From assembly GCA_040218875.1 (NCBI GenBank), contig JAVJQP010000029.1: a DNA stretch of 64,000 bases; one strand, given 5' to 3'. The position numbers and the translations under genes are program-made. This document shows, piece by piece, positions 18,914 to 27,181 of the stretch. This DNA is from Coleofasciculus sp937127375. Lineage in GTDB: Bacteria > Cyanobacteriota > Cyanobacteriia > Cyanobacteriales > Coleofasciculaceae. The notes beneath the pieces are model-generated. The model saw nothing but the letters and a program-made list of their open reading frames with translations. It did not search any database and was not told the origin of the DNA. How positions within the stretch are numbered: position 1 is the first letter of the stretch; the number at the start of each line of letters is the position of its first letter.

Positions 18914-19387
18914 ATGACAGCGACGGTCAAAATTCAGCCTTCTGGCTTCTGCGTTCGATACCCCAAAACTTCCTGGCGAGTCACCTTCGTGGAGGAAGCG
19001 TCCGGGAAGTTCCGGTTTTCCCTGATTGGATCTGACTTTAAGTTTGAACCCAGAGATCGCTATCGTTACCCAACTCATGATGACGCTAAACGCGCTGCTG
19101 TTTGCTTTCTGGAGTTGATGAAACGGTTAGCTCGTTCCCGGATGCGCTTAAGCGTGCTAGCTGAGATTGGTCTTTTGAAATTCCCCCAACAACAGCATCG
19201 GGGTTATAAAGTGTGGTTAGTAGTAGACCGCGCCCGTTATTCCTGGGAAGCCACTCGACGAGATGGTCTTTGTATTCGATCGCAACGCTGGTACAAGCGA
19301 CCGGAAACCGCGTTATCTAAAGCACAGCAGCATATTGACTGCGAGTATGCCAAGTCTCAGATTCGGGATGTTATTGGCTGGGTTTAG
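18914..19387 (+). CDS. Conserved-looking hypothetical protein
   Basis: The 157-residue basic protein (MTATVKIQPSGFCVRYPKTS) has no domain I recognise. It is rich in Arg and aromatic residues and shows two beta-rich segments around WRVTFVEEASGKFRFSLIGS and YSWEATRRDGLCIRSQRWY. It has no signal peptide or membrane helix. It ends 39 bases before cbiD on the same strand and may be co-transcribed with it. Codon use resembles its neighbours. Confidence 0.65.
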   Translation: MTATVKIQPSGFCVRYPKTSWRVTFVEEASGKFRFSLIGSDFKFEPRDRYRYPTHDDAKRAAVCFLELMKRLARSRMRLSVLAEIGLLKFPQQQHRGYKVWLVVDRARYSWEATRRDGLCIRSQRWYKRPETALSKAQQHIDCEYAKSQIRDVIGWV

Positions 19388-19426
19388 GGCGTCGCTTTGT
19401 CCCAGTGAAGAATCTAATCATCTACC

Positions 19427-20539
19427 ATGTCAATGAGATCTGGATATACTCTACCCGTCTTTGCTTGTGCTTCCGCTATTGCGGCGTTGCAGTGGTTGCG
19501 CCAAGCTAAACCCCTAGATGCCGTATCTGTAGATTTAATTGAACCTCAAGAAACGGCAGAAATTCCGATTGAGCAAGTCGCCGGAATTCACCCAGGAATG
19601 GCATTGGCAATTACCCGCAGTGATCCGGGGGATAATATTGATCTAACCCGAAATACTCCGATTTGGGCAGTTGTGGAATGGGGACAATCTGAGCAAACCG
19701 AACAGGTACAGATAGTCGGCGGTGAAGGAATTGGGCGACAATTAAATGCCGCCGGAAAAGCGGCAATTTATGGCTATGCTGAGACGTTATTACAAAGGAA
19801 TCTCAGTCGCTTACTTGCACCCGATGAGAAAATTCAGGTAACAATTATTTTACCCGAAGGTCGTATTCTGGCAGAACGGACATCGAATGCGGCGTTTGGT
19901 GTGCTAGAAGGATTATCACTGTTGGGAACGACGGGTATTTCTCAACCGTTAAGCGCTCCTGATCAACTGCAAGCTTATCGCGAACAACTGCAAATTAAAG
20001 CCCTCTGTTTTGATTGTTTAGTCTTCTGTGTGGGAGAAAATGGGTTAAGTTTGGCGCGACAGATGGGAATTAATTCAGAGCAATTAGTCAAAACGGCAAA
20101 TTGGCTAGGACCTCTATTAGTGGCGGCGGGATTCCAGGAAATCCCAGGACTTTTATTATTCGGGTACCATGGTAAGCTGATTAAGTTAGCCGGTGGAATT
20201 TTTCACACCCATCATCACTTAGCTGATGGACGCTTGGAAATTCTCACCGCTCATGGCGCTCAAGTGGGATTACCCACGCCGATTTTACAGGCAGTTTTTA
20301 CCAGTCCCACCACCGAAGCCGCGTTGACCTATTTGCGGCAATTGGATGCTAAGGAGGGGAGTGATTGGGTGAATCAGATTTATCGGGCGATCGCGTCTAC
20401 GATAGATAAACGTAGCCAAGACTATATTTATAAGCATAGCCAGCAAGAAGTACGAGTCGGTTCCCTGTTATTTGATCGCAACCGCCAAGTCATCGTCACT
20501 AGCCCAACGGGAGCCACATTACTTTCGCAATTATGTTAA
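19427..20539 (+). CDS. cbiD: Cobalt-precorrin-5B C1-methyltransferase (CbiD)
   Basis: The 370-residue enzyme of anaerobic cobalamin synthesis methylates C1 of cobalt-precorrin-5B using SAM. The family pattern is clear: MRSGYTLPVFACASAIAALQWL, DPGDNIDLTRNTPIWAVVEWG, GGEGIGRQLNAAGKAAIYG, and the C-terminal LLLFGYHGKLIKLAGGIFHTHHHLADGR region. The usual start G-Y-T-L-P is kept. The gene is followed by guaA in the same direction, an arrangement known in other cyanobacteria. Confidence 0.93.
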   Translation: MSMRSGYTLPVFACASAIAALQWLRQAKPLDAVSVDLIEPQETAEIPIEQVAGIHPGMALAITRSDPGDNIDLTRNTPIWAVVEWGQSEQTEQVQIVGGEGIGRQLNAAGKAAIYGYAETLLQRNLSRLLAPDEKIQVTIILPEGRILAERTSNAAFGVLEGLSLLGTTGISQPLSAPDQLQAYREQLQIKALCFDCLVFCVGENGLSLARQMGINSEQLVKTANWLGPLLVAAGFQEIPGLLLFGYHGKLIKLAGGIFHTHHHLADGRLEILTAHGAQVGLPTPILQAVFTSPTTEAALTYLRQLDAKEGSDWVNQIYRAIASTIDKRSQDYIYKHSQQEVRVGSLLFDRNRQVIVTSPTGATLLSQLC

Positions 20540-20652
20540 GTTGGTAAGAATATCTATTCTGTTAAACCAATAGATTCTCTTGCTATCAGTAGCAGACTTG
20601 CTCAGCGAGATATATCCTTATATTACTCAAATTGCGCTTACAGGACAAAGCA

Positions 20653-22281
20653 GTGACTAGACCAACAGGAAACGCATCTCAACCCGTAGAGACATTACCC
20701 ACAACCACTCTACAAAACCAGTTACATCGCCAGATGATTGTGATTCTGGATTTTGGCTCTCAATATTCAGAACTCATCGCTCGTCGTATCCGCGAAACTC
20801 AGGTGTATTCGGAAGTCATCTCCTATCGCACCAGCGCCGAACAACTCCGACAACTGAGTCCCAAAGGAATTATTCTATCGGGAGGTCCGAATTCCGTCTA
20901 CGATGACGCTGCACCTCAGTGTGATCCCGAAATTTTGCTTATGGGTATCCCTATATTGGGGGTTTGCTATGGGATGCAGTTAATGGTACAGCAACTAGGT
21001 GGGAAAGTAACTCGCTCTAAACGGGGAGAGTATGGCAAAGCGTCGCTGCATATCGATGATCCCACGGACTTGTTGACGAATGTGGAAGAAAGTTCAACGA
21101 TGTGGATGAGCCATGGGGATTCCTGTCAGGAATTGCCAGACGGTTTTGAAGTCCTAGCCCATACCGATAATACTCCTTGCGCCGCGATCGCAGATCATCA
21201 GAAAAAGCTCTATGGGGTGCAGTTTCACCCGGAAGTCGTGCATTCGGTTGGGGGTATCGCGTTAATTCGCAATTTCGTTTATCACATCTGCGACTGCGAA
21301 CCCACTTGGACGACGGAAGCTTTTGTCGAGGAAGCTATTCGCGAAATCCGCGCCAAGGTGGGAGATAAACGGGTACTACTAGCTCTTTCTGGAGGTGTGG
21401 ATTCCTCAACCCTCGCTTTCTTATTGCACAAGGCGATTGGTGACCAATTGACCTGTATGTTTATAGATCAAGGCTTCATGCGAAAACTGGAGCCAGAACG
21501 GTTGGTTAAGCTGTTTCAGGGCGAATTTCATATTCCTGTAGAATATGTTAACGCCCGCGATCGCTTCCTGGCTCGACTGGAAGGGGTGACTGATCCTGAA
21601 GAAAAGCGTCGTCGTATTGGTCACGAGTTTATTCGTGTCTTTGAAGAACAATCCAAAATCCTGGGTCCTTTTGACTATTTGGCTCAGGGTACGCTTTACC
21701 CCGATGTGATTGAGTCGGCGGATACTAATGTTGATCCCAAAACCGGGGAACGGGTGGCGGTGAAAATTAAGAGTCATCATAACGTCGGGGGTTTACCCAA
21801 AGACTTGCGCTTTAAGCTAGTGGAACCCTTACGGAAACTCTTCAAAGATGAAGTTCGCAAAGTGGGACGTTCCATTGGTTTACCCGAAGAAATTGTTCGG
21901 CGTCATCCCTTCCCCGGACCCGGATTAGCGATTCGGATTATTGGTGAAGTCACCGCAGAACGGCTGAATATTCTGCGCGATGCGGATTTGATTGTGCGCC
22001 AGGAAATTAATCGACACGGACTTTATCATGAACTTTGGCAAGCGTTTGCTGTTTTACTCCCGATTCGCAGTGTTGGGGTGATGGGGGACCAGCGCACGTA
22101 TGCGTATCCGGTTGTGCTGCGTTTGGTCAGTAGTGAGGACGGGATGACGGCGGATTGGTCACGAGTTCCTTACGATTTACTCGAACTCATTTCTAATCGG
22201 ATTGTGAATGAAGTTAAGGGTGTGAATCGGGTGGCTTACGATATTACCTCTAAGCCACCGGGAACGATTGAGTGGGAATAG
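20653..22281 (+). CDS. guaA: GMP synthase (glutamine-hydrolysing)
   Basis: The 542-residue enzyme converts XMP to GMP. The GTG at 20653 is preceded by AGGA 8 bases upstream and is preferred to a TTG at 20632; both lie ahead of the core MIVILDFGSQYSELIARRIRE. The class I amidotransferase domain has GVCYGMQLM (nucleophile Cys) and FHPEVVHS (His). The ATP-pyrophosphatase domain has LALSGGVDSS. The dimerisation domain ends VNRVAYDITSKPPGTIEWE. Everything expected is present. Confidence 0.97.
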   Translation: MTRPTGNASQPVETLPTTTLQNQLHRQMIVILDFGSQYSELIARRIRETQVYSEVISYRTSAEQLRQLSPKGIILSGGPNSVYDDAAPQCDPEILLMGIPILGVCYGMQLMVQQLGGKVTRSKRGEYGKASLHIDDPTDLLTNVEESSTMWMSHGDSCQELPDGFEVLAHTDNTPCAAIADHQKKLYGVQFHPEVVHSVGGIALIRNFVYHICDCEPTWTTEAFVEEAIREIRAKVGDKRVLLALSGGVDSSTLAFLLHKAIGDQLTCMFIDQGFMRKLEPERLVKLFQGEFHIPVEYVNARDRFLARLEGVTDPEEKRRRIGHEFIRVFEEQSKILGPFDYLAQGTLYPDVIESADTNVDPKTGERVAVKIKSHHNVGGLPKDLRFKLVEPLRKLFKDEVRKVGRSIGLPEEIVRRHPFPGPGLAIRIIGEVTAERLNILRDADLIVRQEINRHGLYHELWQAFAVLLPIRSVGVMGDQRTYAYPVVLRLVSSEDGMTADWSRVPYDLLELISNRIVNEVKGVNRVAYDITSKPPGTIEWE

Positions 22282-22449
22282 TCATTTAGGGAAGCGGGGG
22301 GAGATGAGAGAGATGAGGTAATTGAACAATTGCTGTCTGATTTAACCCCAAGTCGTGACTATTCTGTCTCCGTGACTCCAGGAATTAGCCCGGTTGATAC
22401 TAGCCAACTCACGGCAATGTCGATAACGTTTGAAGCCTAGCATAAGAAT

Positions 22450-22479
22450 CCCCAGCTATAATTTTTAATTTAGCTGGGG
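22450..22479. terminator. Stem-loop between convergent guaA and rhodanese genes
   Basis: CCCCAGCTA and TAGCTGGGG form a 9-bp perfect stem around an AT-rich loop. It lies 170 bases after guaA and 27 bases after the end of the convergent rhodanese gene, so it could terminate both. T-runs are weak. Confidence 0.5.
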
Positions 22480-22505
22480 TGCGTTCAAGTTATACCAAAA
22501 CCCAA

Positions 22506-22922
22506 TTAAAGTTGCTCAGCAGGACCATCTGTTGAACCAGAAATTGCTTTCCAAGCCGTTAATCCACCTTTGAGGACAGACACAGATTCAAAACCCGCTT
22601 CTCGCAGTTGGGATGCGGCTTGATTGCTTTGTTGATCATTGTCACCGTAGACGTAGATCTCACGTTGCGGTTCGAGACTGGTTGTGGCGCGATCCGGGAG
22701 TTCTTCCATCGGCATCGGAATTGCACCCCTGATCCGAGCCTGGTTAAAAGCCGCGCGATCGCGAACATCCAGAATGGTCAAAGCCGGTTCACCCCATTGC
22801 AGGCGCGATTTGAGGGCTTGAGCGCTAGACTCTGGCATCTGTTGGGGTGGTGGAGTAGGAACTGCCTCAGCTACGTTTTCCTTTGCCTCGGCGATGGGGT
22901 TCGTTGTTTGTGGGTCTGACAT
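22506..22922 (-). CDS. Rhodanese-homology protein without the catalytic cysteine
   Basis: This 138-residue protein has a Pro/Ala-rich N-terminal 35 residues, then a rhodanese domain: LTILDVRDRAAFNQARIRGAIPMPMEEL and a C-terminal LREAGFESVSVLKGGLTAWK. The active-site loop reads IYVYGDNDQQSNQAA where active enzymes have a YC-x4 loop, so the sulfur-carrying Cys is missing. It is likely a regulatory or binding rhodanese fold rather than a sulfurtransferase. It has no clear operon partner. Confidence 0.85.
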   Translation of the reverse strand: MSDPQTTNPIAEAKENVAEAVPTPPPQQMPESSAQALKSRLQWGEPALTILDVRDRAAFNQARIRGAIPMPMEELPDRATTSLEPQREIYVYGDNDQQSNQAASQLREAGFESVSVLKGGLTAWKAISGSTDGPAEQL

Positions 22923-23038
22923 AATAGTTGTGTAGTGATGAGTCCTAATTAACTCACCATACTCAAAGTTGCCTTCTACAAACGTCTTTCTTTAGACATA
23001 AGGTTTAAAAATCTGTGCAACCTGATAAGTACAAATAC

Positions 23039-23560
23039 TTAGGCTTCCTTGACCAAATAGCTTGCGGCTAACTCAGTCGGACTTATCTGTTCGTAAGGTT
23101 CAAAGGGTTGATGAATCCAGGGATTGTCGGGTAAATAGTCCACGTAATAATCAGGGGTGATCAGGGAGTGAGCTTTGTACCACAGAACCGCCGTGCGAAT
23201 CTCCTCCAGTTCATTCCCATATCGTTCCTCTAGCCAATTCATCGATTCCCGTAGGCTAACGCCAGAATCCACTAAATCATCTACCAGCAGCACGCGACTC
23301 CCCAAGGTTTCCGTTGTCATCGTCAGATGGTGGGAAAAGGTGATGTCACCTCGAACACGGTTTTGGCAACCCCCATAAGACGATGCGGAAAGAATCGCTA
23401 AGGGTTTACCATAAATTCGGCAGAGGATATCCCCCACCCGCAGTCCTCCTTTAGCAATGCAGACAATTTGGTTAAACTCCCAGTTGGCTTGATAAATCTT
23501 GACGGCTAGGCGTTCAATTTTTTTATGGTATTCTGACCAAGTAACATAGAGGTCTGACAT
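23039..23560 (-). CDS. Phosphoribosyltransferase (xanthine/guanine PRTase-like)
   Basis: This 173-residue type I PRTase has the PRPP-binding motif RVLLVDDLVDSGVSL and a typical flexible-loop region around SSYGGCQNRVRGDITFSH. The WHQPFEP-like end (NPWIHQPFEPYE) resembles xanthine-guanine phosphoribosyltransferases. It likely salvages a purine base to its monophosphate, but the base is uncertain. It is monocistronic, and starts at ATG 23560. Confidence 0.87.
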   Translation of the reverse strand: MSDLYVTWSEYHKKIERLAVKIYQANWEFNQIVCIAKGGLRVGDILCRIYGKPLAILSASSYGGCQNRVRGDITFSHHLTMTTETLGSRVLLVDDLVDSGVSLRESMNWLEERYGNELEEIRTAVLWYKAHSLITPDYYVDYLPDNPWIHQPFEPYEQISPTELAASYLVKEA

Positions 23561-23858
23561 AATTATCGTCCAGTAAAGGGTTAATCGGGATACAAGGGTT
23601 CCCTTAAATCCTATATAGGGAACCGCGAACAGGAAACGGGAAACAGTAGGAAACTGGTTCGAGTCTTTTTTGTGTCATTCGCAACTAGCCTGGGATTTCA
23701 TGCCTGATTTGAAAATGCTATATAAGTTATAAATGTGACGCAAAAAAATCCCCTATTCCAATTTTTGTCCTCTTTCTCTATTTATTGATTACCTAAACGC
23801 TTTTCTGGAAACTGTAATATAAGTTACACTTAAACGAGAGTTGGGGAGACATTTAAAA

Positions 23859-24821
23859 GTGACCTATCGAATTTTAAGCCTAGATGGTGGAGGCATTCGC
23901 GGCATTATATCAGCCGTTATCTTAGCAGAAGTTGAGCGAGTTCTCAACCAACCTTTGAGCCAATATTTCGATTTGATTGCCGGAACGTCTACGGGTTCAA
24001 TCCTCGCCTCAGCTATCGCAACTGGACGCAAAAGCCAGGAGATTATCCGGCTCTATCAAGACAAAGGAGCAAGAATTTTTCCTTATCAAGGTCGTTTTTC
24101 CCCCCGGCGGTTGGGATTAGTGTTTCAATACGGTCTTTCCGCACCGCTCTACCCAGACGATGGCTTAATTCAAGTGTTACAAGAAGAGTTTGGCTCAACC
24201 CGGTTATCGGATATTGAGGATTCGCTGCAACTGATGATTATTGCCTACGATACCCTGGGGCGAAAACCGATTGTATTCAAAAGTTGGCGTCAAGACCAAG
24301 ATTTTTTCACGATTCCTTTATGGGAAGCCTGCGTCTGTTCCTCCTCTGCACCCACCTATTTCCCAGCTCACCTTTTACAAACACCACGGCGACAATATTC
24401 GGTCATTGATGGTGGCGTTGGTGCCAACAATCCGGCGGCGGCGGCTCTGGCAGAAGCCCTACGATTAAATTATTCAATTCAAGACATTTCTGTACTCTCA
24501 ATTGGTACTGGAAGTTCTGAGCGTCCATTTCCCTGGAATGAGACACGCGGTTGGGGATTGGCACAATGGGGATGGAAAGGACGCCTGATTGATGTATTAT
24601 TTGATGCCTCTTCTGATATTCACGATTACATTACTCGGCAGATCCTGAGTTCTCAGGACTTAGATAATCCTGACTTTCAGCGCTACCTCCGTCTCCAACC
24701 TGATATTATGAATTTTGAGATCGACAATGCCAGTCCGGAAAATATTGCTAATCTAACTATGTTTGCCCGAGATTACATCGCAGAGAACCAACAGAGGCTG
24801 AAAGATTTTTTAACCTTGTAG
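23859..24821 (+). CDS. Patatin-like phospholipase
   Basis: The GTG at 23859 gives MTYRILSLDGGGIRGIISAV, the usual start of cyanobacterial patatins; a TTG at 23841 would add six residues. The 320-residue protein has the oxyanion loop DGGGIRG, the nucleophile elbow GTSTG (Ser) and the catalytic DGG. These Ser/Asp lipases cleave acyl chains from membrane lipids. Patatins also serve as CBASS effectors, but no cyclase is next to it, so housekeeping lipid turnover is more likely. Confidence 0.9.
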   Translation: MTYRILSLDGGGIRGIISAVILAEVERVLNQPLSQYFDLIAGTSTGSILASAIATGRKSQEIIRLYQDKGARIFPYQGRFSPRRLGLVFQYGLSAPLYPDDGLIQVLQEEFGSTRLSDIEDSLQLMIIAYDTLGRKPIVFKSWRQDQDFFTIPLWEACVCSSSAPTYFPAHLLQTPRRQYSVIDGGVGANNPAAAALAEALRLNYSIQDISVLSIGTGSSERPFPWNETRGWGLAQWGWKGRLIDVLFDASSDIHDYITRQILSSQDLDNPDFQRYLRLQPDIMNFEIDNASPENIANLTMFARDYIAENQQRLKDFLTL

Positions 24822-24858
24822 GGGAGGGTTTAGGGATTCAATCTAGGTAAGCAAGAGG

Positions 24859-24946
24859 AGGCGATTGAAATCGCTGCTACACTTGCCTTGCGTCCGCCTG
24901 CGCGGACTGGGTGATAACGGAGGTAGCGTTCCCCGGATTTGGTATC
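24859..24946. repeat. Dispersed ~85-bp repeat, second copy
   Basis: GCGATTGAAATCGCTGCTACAC...GTCCGCCTGCGCGGACTGG...GGATTTGGTAT matches 13349-13432 and, reversed, 63421-63470. Half-copies of the AACCCGCCC family (24823, 25074) flank it. The spacer 24822-25107 contains only repeats. Confidence 0.75.
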
Positions 24947-25107
24947 ATTCGTCATACTCGCTTTCATCGAGAAGCAAGCTACGTCATTTGTCAGGGTTTG
25001 AGGCTTGTTTACAAAACAAGCGTGGGCATGCTGTTTTATTTTGTCCGACTACTTAGTTACCAAAAACTGAACAACAAAACCCGCCCTTATTCATAATCAA
25101 TAAGCTA

Positions 25108-25959
25108 ATGACACCCAAAGCCCATAAACAATTCGCTCAACATTGGCTGCGTAGTGAAAAAGCCTTAAATCAAATCGTGAAAGCAGCCAACTTGCAGCCA
25201 CGCGATCGCCTGCTGGAGATTGGTCCGGGAACGGGTGTGTTGACGCGGCGACTCTTAGGGGAGGTAGAGTCATTGGTAGCGGTTGAGATTGACCGGGATT
25301 TGTGCCAACGTTTGGTCAAAATTTTAGGTGAAAACGAGAATTTTTTACTCTTACAAGGTGACATTCTCTCCCTGAACTTAGCCGAACATCTCGCCGCTTT
25401 TCCTCATTTCCAGTCTCCGAATAAAGTCGTTGCTAATATTCCCTACAACATTACTGGACCGATTTTGCAAACGCTGCTGGGAACCATCGCCCAACCTGTT
25501 ATTCCTGCCTTTGAGTTAATTGTACTCTTGGTGCAAAAAGAAGTGGCACAACGATTATGTGCCAAACCAGGTTCTAAGGCATTTGGTGCATTATCGGTGC
25601 GGGTACAATATCTGGCAGACTGTGACTGGATCTGTGATGTCCCCGCCAAAGCTTTTTCCCCACCGCCGAAAGTTGACTCCGCCGTTGTCCGCTTGCGTCC
25701 CCGAATTGTAGAGCCCTCAGCCGATAACCCCCAACAGCTAGAAACCTTAGTCAAGCTGGGTTTTGCCAGTAAGCGGAAAATGTTACGAAATAACCTCAAA
25801 TCCCTGTGCGATCGCGATAAAATTAACCAATTACTCGAACAGATAGACAGTCATCCCCAAGCCCGTGCTGAAGACTTAAGCGTTAGCCAATGGGTTGCTC
25901 TGGCTAATCGCTTAAACGAGACAGCAGGGGAAGCTGGGGAAGCTGGGGGAGCAATGTAG
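25108..25959 (+). CDS. rsmA: 16S rRNA dimethyladenosine transferase (RsmA/KsgA)
   Basis: This 283-residue enzyme dimethylates A1518/A1519 of 16S rRNA late in 30S assembly. SAM-binding LLEIGPGTGVLT and the target-adenine motif NIPYNITGP are present, with the C-terminal FGFASKRKMLRNNL-type block (LGFASKRKMLRNNLK). The last 11 residues (TAGEAGEAGGAM) come from a GGGGAAGCTG tandem repeat that has run into the gene end. The next gene is ispE, a common neighbour. Confidence 0.96.
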   Translation: MTPKAHKQFAQHWLRSEKALNQIVKAANLQPRDRLLEIGPGTGVLTRRLLGEVESLVAVEIDRDLCQRLVKILGENENFLLLQGDILSLNLAEHLAAFPHFQSPNKVVANIPYNITGPILQTLLGTIAQPVIPAFELIVLLVQKEVAQRLCAKPGSKAFGALSVRVQYLADCDWICDVPAKAFSPPPKVDSAVVRLRPRIVEPSADNPQQLETLVKLGFASKRKMLRNNLKSLCDRDKINQLLEQIDSHPQARAEDLSVSQWVALANRLNETAGEAGEAGGAM

Positions 25960-25979
25960 AGACGTGCCATGGCACGTCT
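25956..25979. repeat. GTAGAGACGT palindrome, degraded copy
   Basis: AGACGTGCC and its complement GGCACGTCT form the core; the right outer arm is altered. It touches the rsmA stop codon. Confidence 0.75.
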
Positions 25980-26083
25980 GGAAGCAGGGAATTGACTGAT
26001 GGATTATGTCCACAAAGCTGCACGAGTAACCTATTCGATGTAATTTATAATTCATAATTCATAATTTATAACTCATCATTCCC

Positions 26084-27049
26084 ATGCGTTCCTATTCCCT
26101 AATCGCCCCTGCCAAAATTAATCTGTATCTAGAAATACTAGGCGATCGCGCCGATGGGTATCATGAACTGGCGATGATCCTGCAAAGCATTGAACTCGCT
26201 GATCAAGTGAGTGTCCGGGCTATTGGGACTCAAACCATTCAAGTTCACTGTGATCATCCGCAAGTTCCCCTGGATAAAACGAATCTGGCTTACCGGGCGG
26301 TGGATTTGATGAGTCAACAGTTTCCCGATTGCTGGGCGCAGTTTGGCGGTGTGGAAGTCACAATTAAAAAGAATATTCCCGTCGCGGCTGGATTAGCGGG
26401 AGGGTCAACCAATGCCGCCGCCGTTTTGGTAGGATTGAATATGCTTTGGCAACTGGGACTCACGCAGCCAGAATTACAAGAGTTAGCGGCGAAACTGGGT
26501 TCAGATGTACCATTTTGTCTAGCTGGGGGAACCGCGATCGCAACCGGGCGAGGTGAAGAACTTGATCCCTTACCCAATCTGGATTCGTTCTATCTGGTGT
26601 TAGCCAAACATCAAAATTTAGCCGTTTCTACAGCTTGGGCATATCAAACCTATCGGTCTCAGTTTAGCAATACGTATGGACGTTCTGAGGGAGTCGATAA
26701 ATCGATAATAACTGAAACGATAAATCTCCCCACTCGTGTGCATTCGGGTTCAATGGTTCAAGCAATTTCAAATAAAAATTTCGCCAAAATTGGTCAACTG
26801 CTGTACAACGATTTGGAGCAAGTTGTACTCCCTAACTATCCCCAAGTCCTGCAACTGCGACAAGCCTTTGAAAATTGCGGTGCATTAGGCACAATGATGT
26901 CCGGTTCGGGTCCTACCGTATTCGCTCTTTGTCAGTCTCAGGAACAGGCTCAAGCGCTTCTACAAGATGTCCAGTCAGAAATTCATGATCCAAATTTAGG
27001 TTTTTGGGTGACAAAGTTTGCCAGTCATGGAATTCAAATTGTCTCCTAA
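26084..27049 (+). CDS. ispE: 4-(cytidine 5'-diphospho)-2-C-methyl-D-erythritol kinase (IspE)
   Basis: The 321-residue GHMP kinase of the MEP isoprenoid pathway phosphorylates CDP-methylerythritol. It starts MRSYSLIAPAKINLYLEILG (substrate site), has the ATP loop VAAGLAGGSTNAAA, and the C-terminal motif GTMMSGSGPTVFAL. A stretch at residues about 195-225 (TYGRSEGVDKSIITETINL) is a mild insertion compared with short bacterial homologues. The gene follows rsmA. Confidence 0.96.
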   Translation: MRSYSLIAPAKINLYLEILGDRADGYHELAMILQSIELADQVSVRAIGTQTIQVHCDHPQVPLDKTNLAYRAVDLMSQQFPDCWAQFGGVEVTIKKNIPVAAGLAGGSTNAAAVLVGLNMLWQLGLTQPELQELAAKLGSDVPFCLAGGTAIATGRGEELDPLPNLDSFYLVLAKHQNLAVSTAWAYQTYRSQFSNTYGRSEGVDKSIITETINLPTRVHSGSMVQAISNKNFAKIGQLLYNDLEQVVLPNYPQVLQLRQAFENCGALGTMMSGSGPTVFALCQSQEQAQALLQDVQSEIHDPNLGFWVTKFASHGIQIVS

Positions 27050-27126
27050 TAATGATTTCGAGAGAACAGGGAACAGGGAACAGGAAATGGGCAAGCTGAG
27101 GGAGATATAGAAACGTAGTAGGAGAT

Positions 27127-27154
27127 GTAGAGACGTAGCATGCTACGTCTCTAC
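27127..27154. repeat. GTAGAGACGT palindrome, perfect copy
   Basis: GTAGAGACGTAGCA plus its exact complement lies in the ispE-kinase spacer, next to a GGGAACAGGGAACAG tandem run at 27064-27090. Confidence 0.85.
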
Positions 27155-27181
27155 AGTTAGGGCGAATTTTGCTTATAACTT

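Noticed and set aside
23859..24821. CBASS system around the patatin
   Set aside because: No CD-NTase gene or accessory genes adjoin; neighbours are housekeeping.
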